From: Phaeoceros laevis
Lineage: Eukaryota; Anthocerotophyta; Anthocerotopsida; Notothyladales
DNA length: 49,443 nucleotides
Assembly (NCBI GenBank): GCA_049999765.1
Contig: JBNGIQ010006013.1
Location: 1 to 49,443 of the forward strand
Direction: 5' to 3'
The translations under genes were made by a program, and so were the position numbers. Shown here one piece after another: positions 9,583-20,228 of the stretch (positions within the stretch are counted from its first letter, which is position 1; each line of letters opens with the position of its first letter). The notes below the pieces were generated by a model. It ran no database searches. It was not told the origin of the DNA and was given only the letters and a program-made list of their open reading frames with translations.

Positions 9583-12500
9583 TCAAAAGAAGTTTATTGG
9601 TTGTATTTTTCTGGCAAATGCTGCAGGGTCTTTGTTCCATTCTATAATGGAGTTTCGACCATCTAGATCATCTGCTAGCCGCAATGCCTGTCTTTGTAGC
9701 AACATGACAGCGAACCTTTGAGTGGCGGTGGTGACTCCAGGGAACAACTCTCCCAACAAAGGCATCAAATCTTGTGCTGCATCCACTAAACCTGTTCATG
9801 AACATGCAGTGTGTATCAGTCCCATGTCGGGGGGCATGCTTCATACAGCACTGAGAGGCAGTAGCTCACCTGCAGCAGAGCTCTGGTTCAACTGTGGCTC
9901 AAGAAGGGACCACAGTCTTCGGACAGTATCTACCGACTTCTGATCCTCATATGACAAACTGGCCACAGAACTTGATCCCAACAACAGCCCTGGCAGCAGC
10001 AAAGGCCAAGAACCGGGAGCAGCCATAGCTGCAGGAACTGGCAGCCTCAGCCTTGTTGCAAGGAACTGCCAAAATGCTGCCCGGGCCTCTCGAGAAAAAG
10101 CATCCACAGACCGGACAAGCTGGAAAGAGAGACAAAATTAAGCTACCACTTAAAAAAATTGTAACGGTCACAGAAAGACACTTGAAGCCCGTGGTTTACC
10201 TCTGTGAGTAGCAATTCTTGCAGGTAGCTTCCTTCTGGGGCGAAGACAAGAAGAAGAGCTTGCTTTGTTGAAGGATCAATTGAGGACCTTGGTTTCTCAC
10301 TGATTTCAGAGCCTTCAACTGGGGCCATCAATTCCCTGAAAGTTTGAAACCCTCCAGCAATATCCTCAACTCTTTGTACGTCCAGCTGGTCCTTCCCACC
10401 ATAGAGGAAATATTTTAAAGCTGCACGTGTCCTTTCACTGCCAACCGAACTCGATGTAAGCTCAACATTCAGCAACATTGAACAACCCCACTAATCATTG
10501 CAAATAGCAAACATAGGTACTTTGACATGATGATTTGTCGATTAAGCTACCTGTCATCAGTGATCAACCTCTTTGATATGTATGGGTAACACTCGTCCAC
10601 TATGGTATAATCTGGATCAGCTTCGAGTCCGATGCCTTCTAGGACGGAGAACGCTCTCAATATAAGTGCGAAGTAGGGAGGAATCACGAACACATAATCT
10701 TCTGAAATCTTTGCAAGGTCGTCAATTACCTGTAGCAATATACAGCTGGACATCAAACCCTTGAGGCTCTAATAAGATCAGAAGAAAATCCAGCAACATG
10801 AGACAGCGAAGTACCTGCGCAACGTTTACTTTCCGAGCTCCACCTCCTTGAACGAGCTGACCAAGTACCCTGCTAAGTTGTGGGACAACAGCAGCTGTTT
10901 TTTGTGGATCTACAAATTCGGGAGGCACAAAACCAAGCCTCACCAAATCTTCGGCGACCCGGGCATAATCTGAGTTGACCAGGTGTGAAATATACTCGAT
11001 TAACGTGTATCGCTGGTCCTCGGTTACCTGTTTCACTCATAAGAATAATGGTCTAAATTTTTGACCTTGACCGAATGACATGAACTATGAAACCTCCTCA
11101 GTGTTGTCAAAATCAAGTCCAAAACTAGAGGAGAGACCAAATCAGTATGCCAGCATGTAGTAAAATCGACATTGCAATGCTAACTCACCTCTGTCATCAA
11201 ACCGAAGTCAAGGACACACAGCCGACCATCTGGAGTTCGCAAGAGATTTCCAGGATGAGGATCAGCGTGCAGAAATCCACTCTCAAGCAGCTGGATCAAG
11301 TAACAGTTCAAAGCAACTGTTACAAGTGGAAGCAGGTCTGCTGCCTTGCTGTCGGAAAGCTTTTCCCCTTCTATCCACTCAGATGTCAAGACCTGTACAA
11401 ATCAAAGGATACTACTCAGTTTCAAAGTCATGCCTAAACGCACCAACAACAAAAAAGAAGAAGTGTTTTCTCAAGTACCTTTCGCGATGTGTAAGCCAGA
11501 TAAGCATCTGGTACAGTAACATTTGCTAGCCCCTTCATGTCCTCTGCGAAACGTTGGGCATTTCTAGCCTACAATATGAAAAGTGCAAGTTGTCAATGTT
11601 GGTGAACAGTAGTTCCATACATAGAAGAGCAAGAAAGACGTGCTCTCTGAACTGCTGGCAGAAATAAGACCTTACCTCCTGCACATAGTCAAGCTCATCG
11701 AAGAATCTTATGGCCCACGTGTCAAGAAGAGAAACGAGATCAGACTGCACATTTGGTAGTCTCTGGAGCACGTACGCAGTTGTTCTTAATATGAAAAGGT
11801 CTCGGGATATGCCTTCAAGCACTCCTGGCCTTTGAACTTTGACAGCCACAGCTTGGCCCGTTTCTTTGAGGCGTGCCTTATAGACCTGTTTGGAAAAGAA
11901 GAACAAATCAAAGTCACACGCCAAATAAGTCATAGACGGAAAGAAAATGAGGTCAACAGAACCCTACCTGCCCGAGAGAAGCAGCAGCAACTGGGTCTGT
12001 GGAGATATCATCAAAAATTTGTTCTGCTGGTTTTCCAAGGCCCTCAAGGATTAAGCGTTTGGCTTCCACATTTGGAAATGGTGGAACTCTGTCCTGCAGT
12101 TTTTGAAGTTCCTCCAAGTACGCAACCGGGAGAATGTCTGGCCTTATACTTAAAGCTTGCCCGATCTAGAACAAGAGACGCACTGTCAATTGGGAAATCT
12201 TAAACAAATCAAATTGAGAAAACACTTGCAAAAACATTTAGCCTGCGTGATTCAAATTACACCAGAGTGCATAAAGTGCATGCAGACCTTGATTGCTGTG
12301 GGTCCAAGTCGGGCTATCAGATCCACTGTTTGAGCAGCACGCAATGGCTCATTTTCTTTGCCTTTGCCAGAGGAGAAATCCAGTACAATGCTCGCAGCCA
12401 ATGCAGAGCACTGCAAGGCAATTCTTACAGCTCTGGATATAACTTCAAGTGGCCTTCGACGAAAATATGCAAAGATGGCTTGAGGATCATATCTCAGCGG

Positions 12501-13604
12501 CAAATCCTCGCCCTCAATAAACCCTGTTGATCTCACAAAAGAAGCAGAGGATACAACAACAGCTACAGAACCTGCAGTAGCAACAAGTAAAGTAGCTGTT
12601 GAGGACGAAACTGCAAAATAGGGTCCTCCCAAGGCTGTTGCAATCTCCCCCATCATATTTCCAGCAGATATTGTAACCTGATCTGCGGAGGCTTGGAAGG
12701 ACGAGGAGTCAACGTGAGCAATCGCATTGACCAAATTCGAAGCCTGCAACCCCACCTCTGTTGTGAGGAGCTGTGTTTGATGCAGCACCCCTGACGCAGA
12801 ATGTGCAAGGTGTTCCAAGGTAGCAGATGCTTCAAATGAGGATCTGATAGCACTACCAATGCTCTTCGCGTCCTGCTGAAGGTCACCTGGTGTGTGCCCC
12901 AGTAATTGTACACCAGTGCCCGTGCCAGTCAGGAGGCTTCCTGACGTGGCTATAGTCTGCCATATGCTTTCAAGCTTCTCCAGCACAACCACGTTTGGGT
13001 GCTCAATTTTGCCGATGTCCTTTTGCAGGTCAAGTCCCAAAGTCTCCGTAGCTGTCTCAAACGATCTACCTAATGTAGCTGCTGAAGAAGAAGTGGTTGC
13101 TGCCAGCTCCTTCACTATTGTCTGAACGCGCTCAACCGACAGCCTGATCACTCTACCGGCTTCTGTTGGGTCAATTGCCACTTCACGCAGAGCGTCTTGC
13201 AATCTGTCCAAAGACTTGCTAATCTCTGCAGCAGCCTCTGTCGGCAATGATACTTTCTCCAGATCACCACCAATCCGCTTCAAAGAAGTCGTAGTGGAAT
13301 CCAACACAACCTGGGCAACCATGCCAATCTTTTCCACGGACTGGTCGAGTCTTTCACCAAATGCACCATAAGCGACAAAGGGGAACTGGTTCAGAAAGCT
13401 CCTCGCCATAGTTACATGTCTGTGATTCCTCCCCCTCGGACAACGCGATTTCCGGAACGAAAAGCTCTGGCCTGATGTTCCATAGGACCTCCGCTGACAT
13501 AATTCACTCAGGCTTCGGTACCTGCCCGAATTCACACACGATAACCCGTCTTCCAAGCTCACCACTGATCCCAGAGCCACCGAATGCAGACTACTAGTTG
13601 CCAT
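9583..13604 (-). CDS. ABC1K (UbiB/ADCK-like) atypical kinase, probably plastidial
   Basis: Exons in transcript order are 13604-12288, 12165-11968, 11885-11676, 11568-11479, 11392-11189, 11027-10815, 10729-10551, 10437-10200, 10119-9870 and 9791-9583. All are in phase, giving 1035 aa. UbiB-family signatures are complete: KIGQALSIRPDILP (about 439), the Ala-rich nucleotide loop AAASLGQVYKA (about 499), the lysine in VAVKVQRPG, FFDELDYVQEARN, HADPHPGNLL (about 647) and VLDFGL (about 666). Plant ABC1Ks of this clade sit in plastoglobules and regulate prenyl-lipid and quinone metabolism; sequence around GGGARKVN and IPPYFALILRA is closest in my recollection to the ABC1K6-type group. The odd feature is about 350 residues of helical, Ser/Thr/Ala-rich sequence before the conserved RYDPQAIFAYFRRRPLEV segment. 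The Ser/Arg-rich N terminus fits a transit peptide. The exact paralogue is uncertain. Confidence 0.9.
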
Positions 13605-14222
13605 ATCTGCCAATCAACAGCGTGAAAGATTCTTCCACAGTAATTCTGACTCAGACAAGCGCATTCTCCCCCTTGGCCGTGTCCAAACGCACCTACAATC
13701 TCATCACCAACCGACTATCACAGACAAGGAGGCTCGAGTAATGGACTGCCTTCTCCCTTCCTCCCCATGCCTGTTTAAAAATAAAAATTGTAGCAGGCTT
13801 GAGCATCACAACACTACGCACGTGAAGTCCAGCCGTGCAAGCAATCGCAGGAAGGAAGAAAGCTTGGCCAGGAAGGCATCGCAGCTTCAGAAGGCTGTGA
13901 AAGCAAAACTTACTGGCTCCTCCCGAGCCCGAGTCGCAACTCGAGTTGAATAAGAACCAAGGAAAAGTCCGTCAGCGGAGGTTAGAATGAGCCCACGTCA
14001 GTGCGGCACGCGCCCAAGCGCTGTGGTTCCGGACCTGCTGCCTCGGACCGAAGGACAGTCGCCTCGTGACCTCCCACAGAGGGCGAAGAAGCAGCCACGC
14101 CATGATGAGCACGTCCATCCTCACAAGTAGAAACAAATACGGAGTTTCTGGACAGGTTAGGTGAAGGAGGATATTGCGCATTTGCAGTGTCACCGAATTC
14201 ATTGGGCAGGTTCGAGAACCTG
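13605..14222. other. Intergenic: ABC1K upstream region and BORCS8-like 3' region
   Basis: No gene is seen. The part next to 13604 should contain the ABC1K promoter and leader, and the part next to 14223 the 3' UTR of the BORCS8-like gene. The open frames here show no family resemblance. Confidence 0.5.
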
Positions 14223-15689
14223 TTATTTCTCTGGTTCTCCCAGCCATGCCTCAAGTTGGGCAGCTTGCACAGCTTGAAATTCATCGAATGACTCCGTGCT
14301 TGGCTGGAGAGGCTCAACTTCTGGTTCTTGTGCCTCTACCTCAGTACTCGGTGAATTTGGGCTCGCATTCATTTTACTGCCTAATCTAAAGAATCTGGAG
14401 CCCTCTCTGCCTACAGTTCCAGCAGTGTGGACAGCAGTGTCATAAACTGCTCGCATATATCTGGTAGGAACTGTAGATATGCCAGACGAGGTGCCAGCTT
14501 CGGCATCGTTGATTCCTCCTGAGCTAGAGCTTACTGTTAAGCCATTAGAAGGCGATGTATAAGTCAGACTGCTAGCCCGTTGTAAAGCAGAGCTGAAGAC
14601 TGAACTCACGTAGCCACCAGCAGGCTTATCTGGTGGAGATTCGGCAGGCCTGGCTTCTGTTCCGGCTGTTAGCCTCCTCACACCGGTAGTCACATTGCCT
14701 GCGGTTGAAATAGCAGAGTCGAGCACTGTCCAGATGTAGCCTGTCCCGTACCTATTTGTCATCATAGGGTCTATGAGGTGCGGCAGAGTAGGTTCATCTG
14801 AACCATTTGCAGCATCTTGACCAGAGCTGCTTCCTGCAATACCTTGTGCAGTCGGAGACTCTAATGGGCGACTACCAGTTCTTAGTAGGGAAAAGCGCTC
14901 CACATAGCCTGCCTGATGTCCACCTGTTGCAGATGCTGAAACTGCGAATGGAGGCCCAGTACTACATTCAAGTAAAAGTCACTGGGCTGCAAATAGCTTA
15001 AGGTGGCACAACGTTGCAGAAGGTAAAATCGGTGATAATTACAACGCCTGAAGAAGGGGCGCTCACCTTTTACCCCGGTGAAGAGATGGCAATATGGATA
15101 TAGAAGATGCTAGGATCTTCACCATTCTTTCTACGGTTGAAGGTCCGCAGTCCTTCATGACTTTCACGGTTTCAAGTGCATCTCTTGCGTCCTCAGTATA
15201 TAAGTTTGCCTCATGTGTAATCTCTACGAGTTGGCTCTGCATCAGTACACCTTCGCTCTTAACTTCTGATGCATCTGAAAAACAGGGTAAAGAAGAATCC
15301 GCGAAAAATTGACTCTGCAAGAAATGATGTGCAGAGGGACGAAGCATTACTGTCGCAAGGGACAGGTCGCAATGCAGTGCAATTAACACAGACGAGGTCG
15401 GCGTAACATACCTTCAGAGAAACCAGAACGGGAACAGCCTTGTGCACATGCTGCTGCACGAAGTAGAGACCGACGGATGGTTCGTTTGCTACCTGTTTGA
15501 TCAGTTCCGTCATAGTCTCGTGGACTGCAGGAAACTCATCACAGTCATCAAGCCGCCCAACAAATTGTAATACACTCCCCAGCACAAATACAGTTGTTGC
15601 CAACCTTTCGAGAGGTCAGCATCTTCCCCGCTGGTAACTCCTGGCATCCAGGCGGCTGCCTCCGTTCTTTTTCCCATCGGCGCTGCCAT
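14223..15689 (-). CDS. BORCS8-like protein (BORC subunit) with a long repeat-bearing tail
   Basis: Exons in transcript order are 15689-15605, 15524-15412, 15236-15074 and about 14947-14223. The first three are in phase; the exact acceptor of exon 4 is uncertain because several AGs give the same frame. The N-terminal part matches animal BORCS8/MEF2BNB: QVANEPSVGLYFVQQHVHKA corresponds to the family's ANEPSVALYRLQEHV core, and the rest of the head (SQLVEITHEANLYTEDA) follows in helices. In animals BORC recruits Arl8 and positions lysosomes; in plants its job is unclear. The remaining roughly 240 residues are Ser/Thr/Pro-rich and carry three related segments: GYIWTVLDSAISTAGNV, GYVSSVFSSALQRASSL and RYMRAVYDTAVHTAGTV. 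The tail ends AWLGEPEK and has no animal counterpart that I recognise. The gene is head to head with NOC3. Confidence 0.78.
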
Positions 15690-15871
15690 GGTCTAAACTG
15701 TGAACATCGACGTCCAATCACAACATTCTTCCCAACCTCATCGCTGTCTAGTCTCGTCTTCCAAGAGCAGATCTTGTCTTCCAAGAGCAGATAGAGGGTT
15801 TGGGCCGGGTACTAAAGCCCTAAAGGGGGTTTACGTTTCCATTCGATCTACCTCGAAGACCTCTCGCCAGG
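15690..15871. promoter_or_regulatory. Shared head-to-head promoter with a 20-bp tandem repeat
   Basis: Only 182 bp separate the start codons of the BORCS8-like gene (-) and NOC3 (+), so both leaders and promoters must fit here or in adjacent exons. Two 20-bp units, 15753-15772 and 15773-15792, lie side by side with one mismatch (CTYGTCTTCCAAGAGCAGAT). They are candidate regulatory sites, which is an inference from position only. Confidence 0.5.
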
Positions 15872-18800
15872 ATGCCTGCCCCTGCGACAACGCCGAGGCC
15901 AAGTAACAAGCGCAAGCGGAAACAGGTGATAGGGCTTGGTATTCTGTGGTTCTGTTTTCTCTAGAGCAGGTTGTTCGAAGTCAATATCAATCCACTGAAG
16001 TTGTGGTTTTGTGGGCACCTAAGTACAGAAAGGAAAGTCTTCAGTACCGTTGCTGCCGCGGGAGGAAGACGACGTGGAGGTCTCTGAAGAGGATATTGAG
16101 TTCGTTGAGAAGCACAAGAGATATGCTGGATTTCTGGCCAATTTGGACTCGAAGAAAATCACCAAGTACGTTTTTGTTGTAGGCTTCTGAGTTCAATACT
16201 GTCAGCTTGAGGGAAGGAATCTCACTGAACATCTTTCACTTTCCCATGGATCTAATTCAGGCAAGTTTTGGGACTGAAACCTGATCAGGACGAAGATCTG
16301 GAAACTTTCTACGAGAAAAGAGCAGAGCGAACCTCCGGTGTTTCTGCGAAGTCTCAGAATTCAGGACATCTGACTGTAGATCCTGTTGACGCACTGCCTG
16401 TAAAATCACTTCACGGAGAGCTTCACTATCGTACTAAAGACCGGAAAACTTTAGGTGAGGCTCACCCGACAGTGTAGTTATCTGATTCTGAATCTGTTGT
16501 GTTCGTTATTGTCGTTGAGATAGTGACTACAGACGGCTTTTTTGTATTAAGACAAGGTCGTTATTTTCTTGCTTGGTTGAATGTGCAGGGGAGACATACG
16601 TGAGTGTGGAGGATAGGAGAGCTTTCCTTCGTCAAAGTAGGGGGCTAGGAGCTGATAATGGCGAAGAAGATGGTGCATTGCATGCTGATAGTGAGGAGCC
16701 GATGGACACAGAAGGGAGACCTCAGAAGGAAGATAAAAAACGAACTAAGGTGGAGCGAAGGAAGGACAAGAAAGCTTCAAAGAAGAAAGAAAAGGAGGAA
16801 CAAAAATTGAAGGACAAATCAAAGGAACTTCCGAGTACAATTCCCTCAACAGATGAAAGACTGGTATTACTGGTATTACTGCTTCACAATGTGTGGTGGT
16901 CAAACTGGCTTACCTGCAGTTAGGAAACATCCATTGGTGTCTAATCTCCTTTTTGCACCTCAGGAAGAATTGGACAGCTACATTTCAATACAGGAGAAAC
17001 GCGCAGAGATGAAGGCTAGGATGGCAGAGATTGGTACTGAGCTCCTAGCAAATCCTGAAGAGCATTTATCAACTTTGAAAGAGCTGCAGGATATGTGTAC
17101 GGACAGGGACGACACTATTGCACAGCTTGCCATGCTATCTTCCATGGCTGTTTTTAAAGACCTTGTTCCAGGGTAAGAGTGCTTCCATTCTCATCACTTA
17201 TGTCCCAGGTAGGTCGCATGTCATCTCATACACAGAGTGCTGTCACTGCGAAGGTATCGGATAAGGGTGCTGACACAGAAAGAACTGGAGATGCCAGTTT
17301 CCAAGGAAGTAAAGAAGCAAAGGGACTACGAATCTGCTCTTCTTCGCTACTATCAGGTTCCACCCTGCAGCTGTACAGCGTTTGCAAGTCCTTGGCCTTC
17401 TATGTTGATCCTTCGTGAAGATTGTATCTTGACCTGATATCCATCATTGTGCGCTTGGCTGATTCTTTGTGTTTGCTCAGACTTATGTGCAAATGCTCGT
17501 CAGATCAGCTAAGTTACGGACACGGAGAAAAACAGCTCTCAAATGCATGTGTGGACTTTTAGATGCTGCTTCTCATTTCAACTATCGGGAGAGTCTTCTA
17601 CGAGCTATCATTCCTCGTATGGACTCGGATGATCCAGACTACAGGTCATTGTTTTGAAACTTCGGCTTTCTCTGCTGGTGATTCAGAAAAATCAGGAAGC
17701 TTGAATAAGCTGATCTCATGTCGTTTCAGCTTCCTCTTTTTCTGACCTTTGATCTGGCCATCCGTTCCATGCAGATCCATGAGTTGTCAAGCTGTCCGGA
17801 TAGTTTTCGAAAATGAAGCCAAACATGGGGGCCATGCGACGCTTGAAGCAGTCCAGCTTATTGCTGACTTTGTGAAGCTTAAAAACTGCCGCGCTCATCC
17901 GGATGTAGTGAAGGTACTGTATCTGCTGGTGACATTAGAAGCCTCTTGATGTTAGGTTAACAAACACTGCTAAGCATTTGCCTTCTCTCGTCATAACCTG
18001 GAGGTTCTCTTGAACAGGTTTTCCTAGCATTGACTTTTGATGAAGATCTTCAAAAACCAGCTGGTGATGCTGTTAAGCATGTCTCAAAAAAGGCTTTCAA
18101 ACAGCAGTTGAAAGAGTCCAAGCGCAAGAAGAGAGAACTTGCAGAAAAGTTGAAGAAAGAGGTAGGATAGGTTTCTAGCACAAAGAGCAAGGACTGAGTT
18201 TACTGTCATGTCTGGTCGCAAATGATCCAGGCTAAAGTGATTGGATCGCCCCTTCCTCACAGGTTGAGACAGATTTCAAGGAGGCAATGACTGCACCGGA
18301 TGCTGCGGAACAAAGAAAACTGCAGACTATGACTTTATCCGCCGTCTTTGAAATCTACTTCAGGGTGTTGAAGACCAGTTTGGAGCCCTCAGTAAGGTTT
18401 GTATCCAGAATCAGGTGCAAGACATCATTTTATCAGCTCGACTGCCATGGTGGACCCGTAATTCTCTGGCTAATTTTGGATTTGTGTGCACAGAATAAAA
18501 TATGATCCTGCAGGCAATGAGGTGTCCAAGCTTGGTGGTCTTGGGCTCAGGCCTCTGTTAGGACCAGCCCTTGAAGGGTTGGCTAAGTTTTCACATCTGA
18601 TTAGTGTCGATTTTATGTCAGACCTCCTTGCAGCCCTTCGTCAGCTATCTTCTGGCCAGCTGGTGCGCAAAGATCATGTGCAGGATTTGTCTGAGGTGGC
18701 TTTGACTCCAAGTGAACGGCTACAATGCTGCATAATTGCGTTCAAGATTGTGAGGAGTAACATGGATGCACTCAACATTGACCTCCGAGAATTCTATGTG

Positions 18801-20061
18801 CAATTTTTTAACTTGCTCTATGAGCTGAGCATTAGCAGGTATAGCTGCTATTCAAGCCATTACAATAAGCCCCTTTTGTTTCTAAGTTGTTGAAGATTGT
18901 CGGAGGTGTTCACTCTGTCCATGTATGTTCTCTATCAGAAACGATGGTACCTACGCTGAAGTGTTCGCCCAGGCTTTACAAGTGATGCTTTGGGAAGGTC
19001 GACAGAATGACATGCAAAGGACAGCTGCGTTTGTCAAGCGACTGGCTACTGTATCTCTACATGTCGATCTACCAGAAGCTATGGCTGGTAAGGCTCTTTT
19101 ATTTGGATGGTAAACTCACGTGTAGGTAGAATTCAACTTTTATTTCGCTAACTATTTAGGAAAACCTCTTTGAACCCATGTTGGTGAATGTTTTGTATTG
19201 TCTATACCAGTTCTCCTGGCATGATGCACGAAACCACATGGGGTAGTGGGCCACGTCATGTAATGACCATGTCCTTCTCTGTGCTGGTTTTGGATTTCAG
19301 CTCTGGTGACAGCACGACATCTTTTGCATCGCAATAAGAAGTGCAGGAACATACTTGAGAATGATGGTGGTGGGGGTGCAATTGGTGGCAACGTCGCAGT
19401 AAGTTCCTAGTTCCTGTTTGACTTCGGCATGTCTTGTGTTCCATCGTTATGTTCAGTGCTGCTGTAGCTCAACGTCATGTCGTGTTATGGTGTAGGCATC
19501 TTATATTGACGTGTTGTGGTCTCGCAGGCGTTTCAGCTGGACGCAACCGATCCTGATCTTAGTGGTGCCTTATCATCCATATTGTGGGAGGCCACGCTTC
19601 TGCAACTGCATTATCACCCCAGTTTGTCAGACTTGGCTTCTGATATTTCGAAGCTATCGTCGTCAACGCAAAGCACCCTGTTAGCAACTATGTCGCCTAC
19701 AGATGCTGTGCAAGCATATTCTACCAGCACAGGAGGGTTCCGTCCAGCAATTCAACCCCCTCCCAAAGTTGTTAGGCGAAAAGTATACAGAGGTACCGAG
19801 GGTGTGCCCCTTTTCCTCTCTGAGACCACAATAGGTTCAAGTGCATCGTCACCGAGCTTACTGGAAGAGGAGGAAAAGGTGATGAAAAACTTCTCATCTT
19901 ATTTTCGGATGCTAAGGAGCCATCAGGACAACCAAAAATTGAGGCAGGAGTTGAGCAGAGTGGTGAAGTCACTCGAGCTGTGGAAAGAGCACAAGGTAAG
20001 TACACAAAGGATCAATGGCCAAGGGATACGAGTGAGGAAAAACGTCAAGGCAGCATCTTGA
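15872..20061 (+). CDS. NOC3: Nucleolar complex-associated protein 3 (NOC3)
   Basis: NOC3 acts in 60S ribosomal subunit assembly and export with NOC2, and in yeast also in replication licensing. The exon model is 15872-15925, 16029-16165, 16261-16454, 16589-16863, 16964-17172, 17254-17356, 17481-17644, 17775-17913, 18018-18161, 18263-18396, 18494-18838, 18939-19087, 19301-19398 and 19528-20061. All junctions are in phase, giving 892 aa. A basic start (PSNKRKRKQ) is followed by an acidic/basic linker, then the NOC3 core with DLVPGYRIRVLTQKELEM, VSKEVKKQRDYESALLRYYQ and a helical-repeat region, and the C-terminal CBF/MAK21-type domain including LLHRNKKCRNILEND. A good donor (GTAAGT) at 19996 could remove the last 21 codons in favour of an unseen final exon, so the extreme C terminus is uncertain. 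Confidence 0.93.
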
Positions 20062-20228
20062 CGTTGTTTAACATTTTTGGCAAAAGTTCGAACTACCAAT
20101 ATTGACATCATACAATTTTGAGTCGGTGACCTAGGCGTGATTAGTGTAAGATTCTACAACAAGCAGTCTGCCAAGGCGGCTGACGGTTGATGCGGAAGAC
20201 CAGTGCAAGATTCCGAGTTCCTTCGTTA

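Noticed and set aside
11100-11130. A 30-nt candidate ABC1K exon reading FGLDFDNTEE
   Set aside because: It is out of phase with both neighbouring exons, and the conserved sequence runs directly from LMTE to VTEDQRY without it. It is treated as intron.
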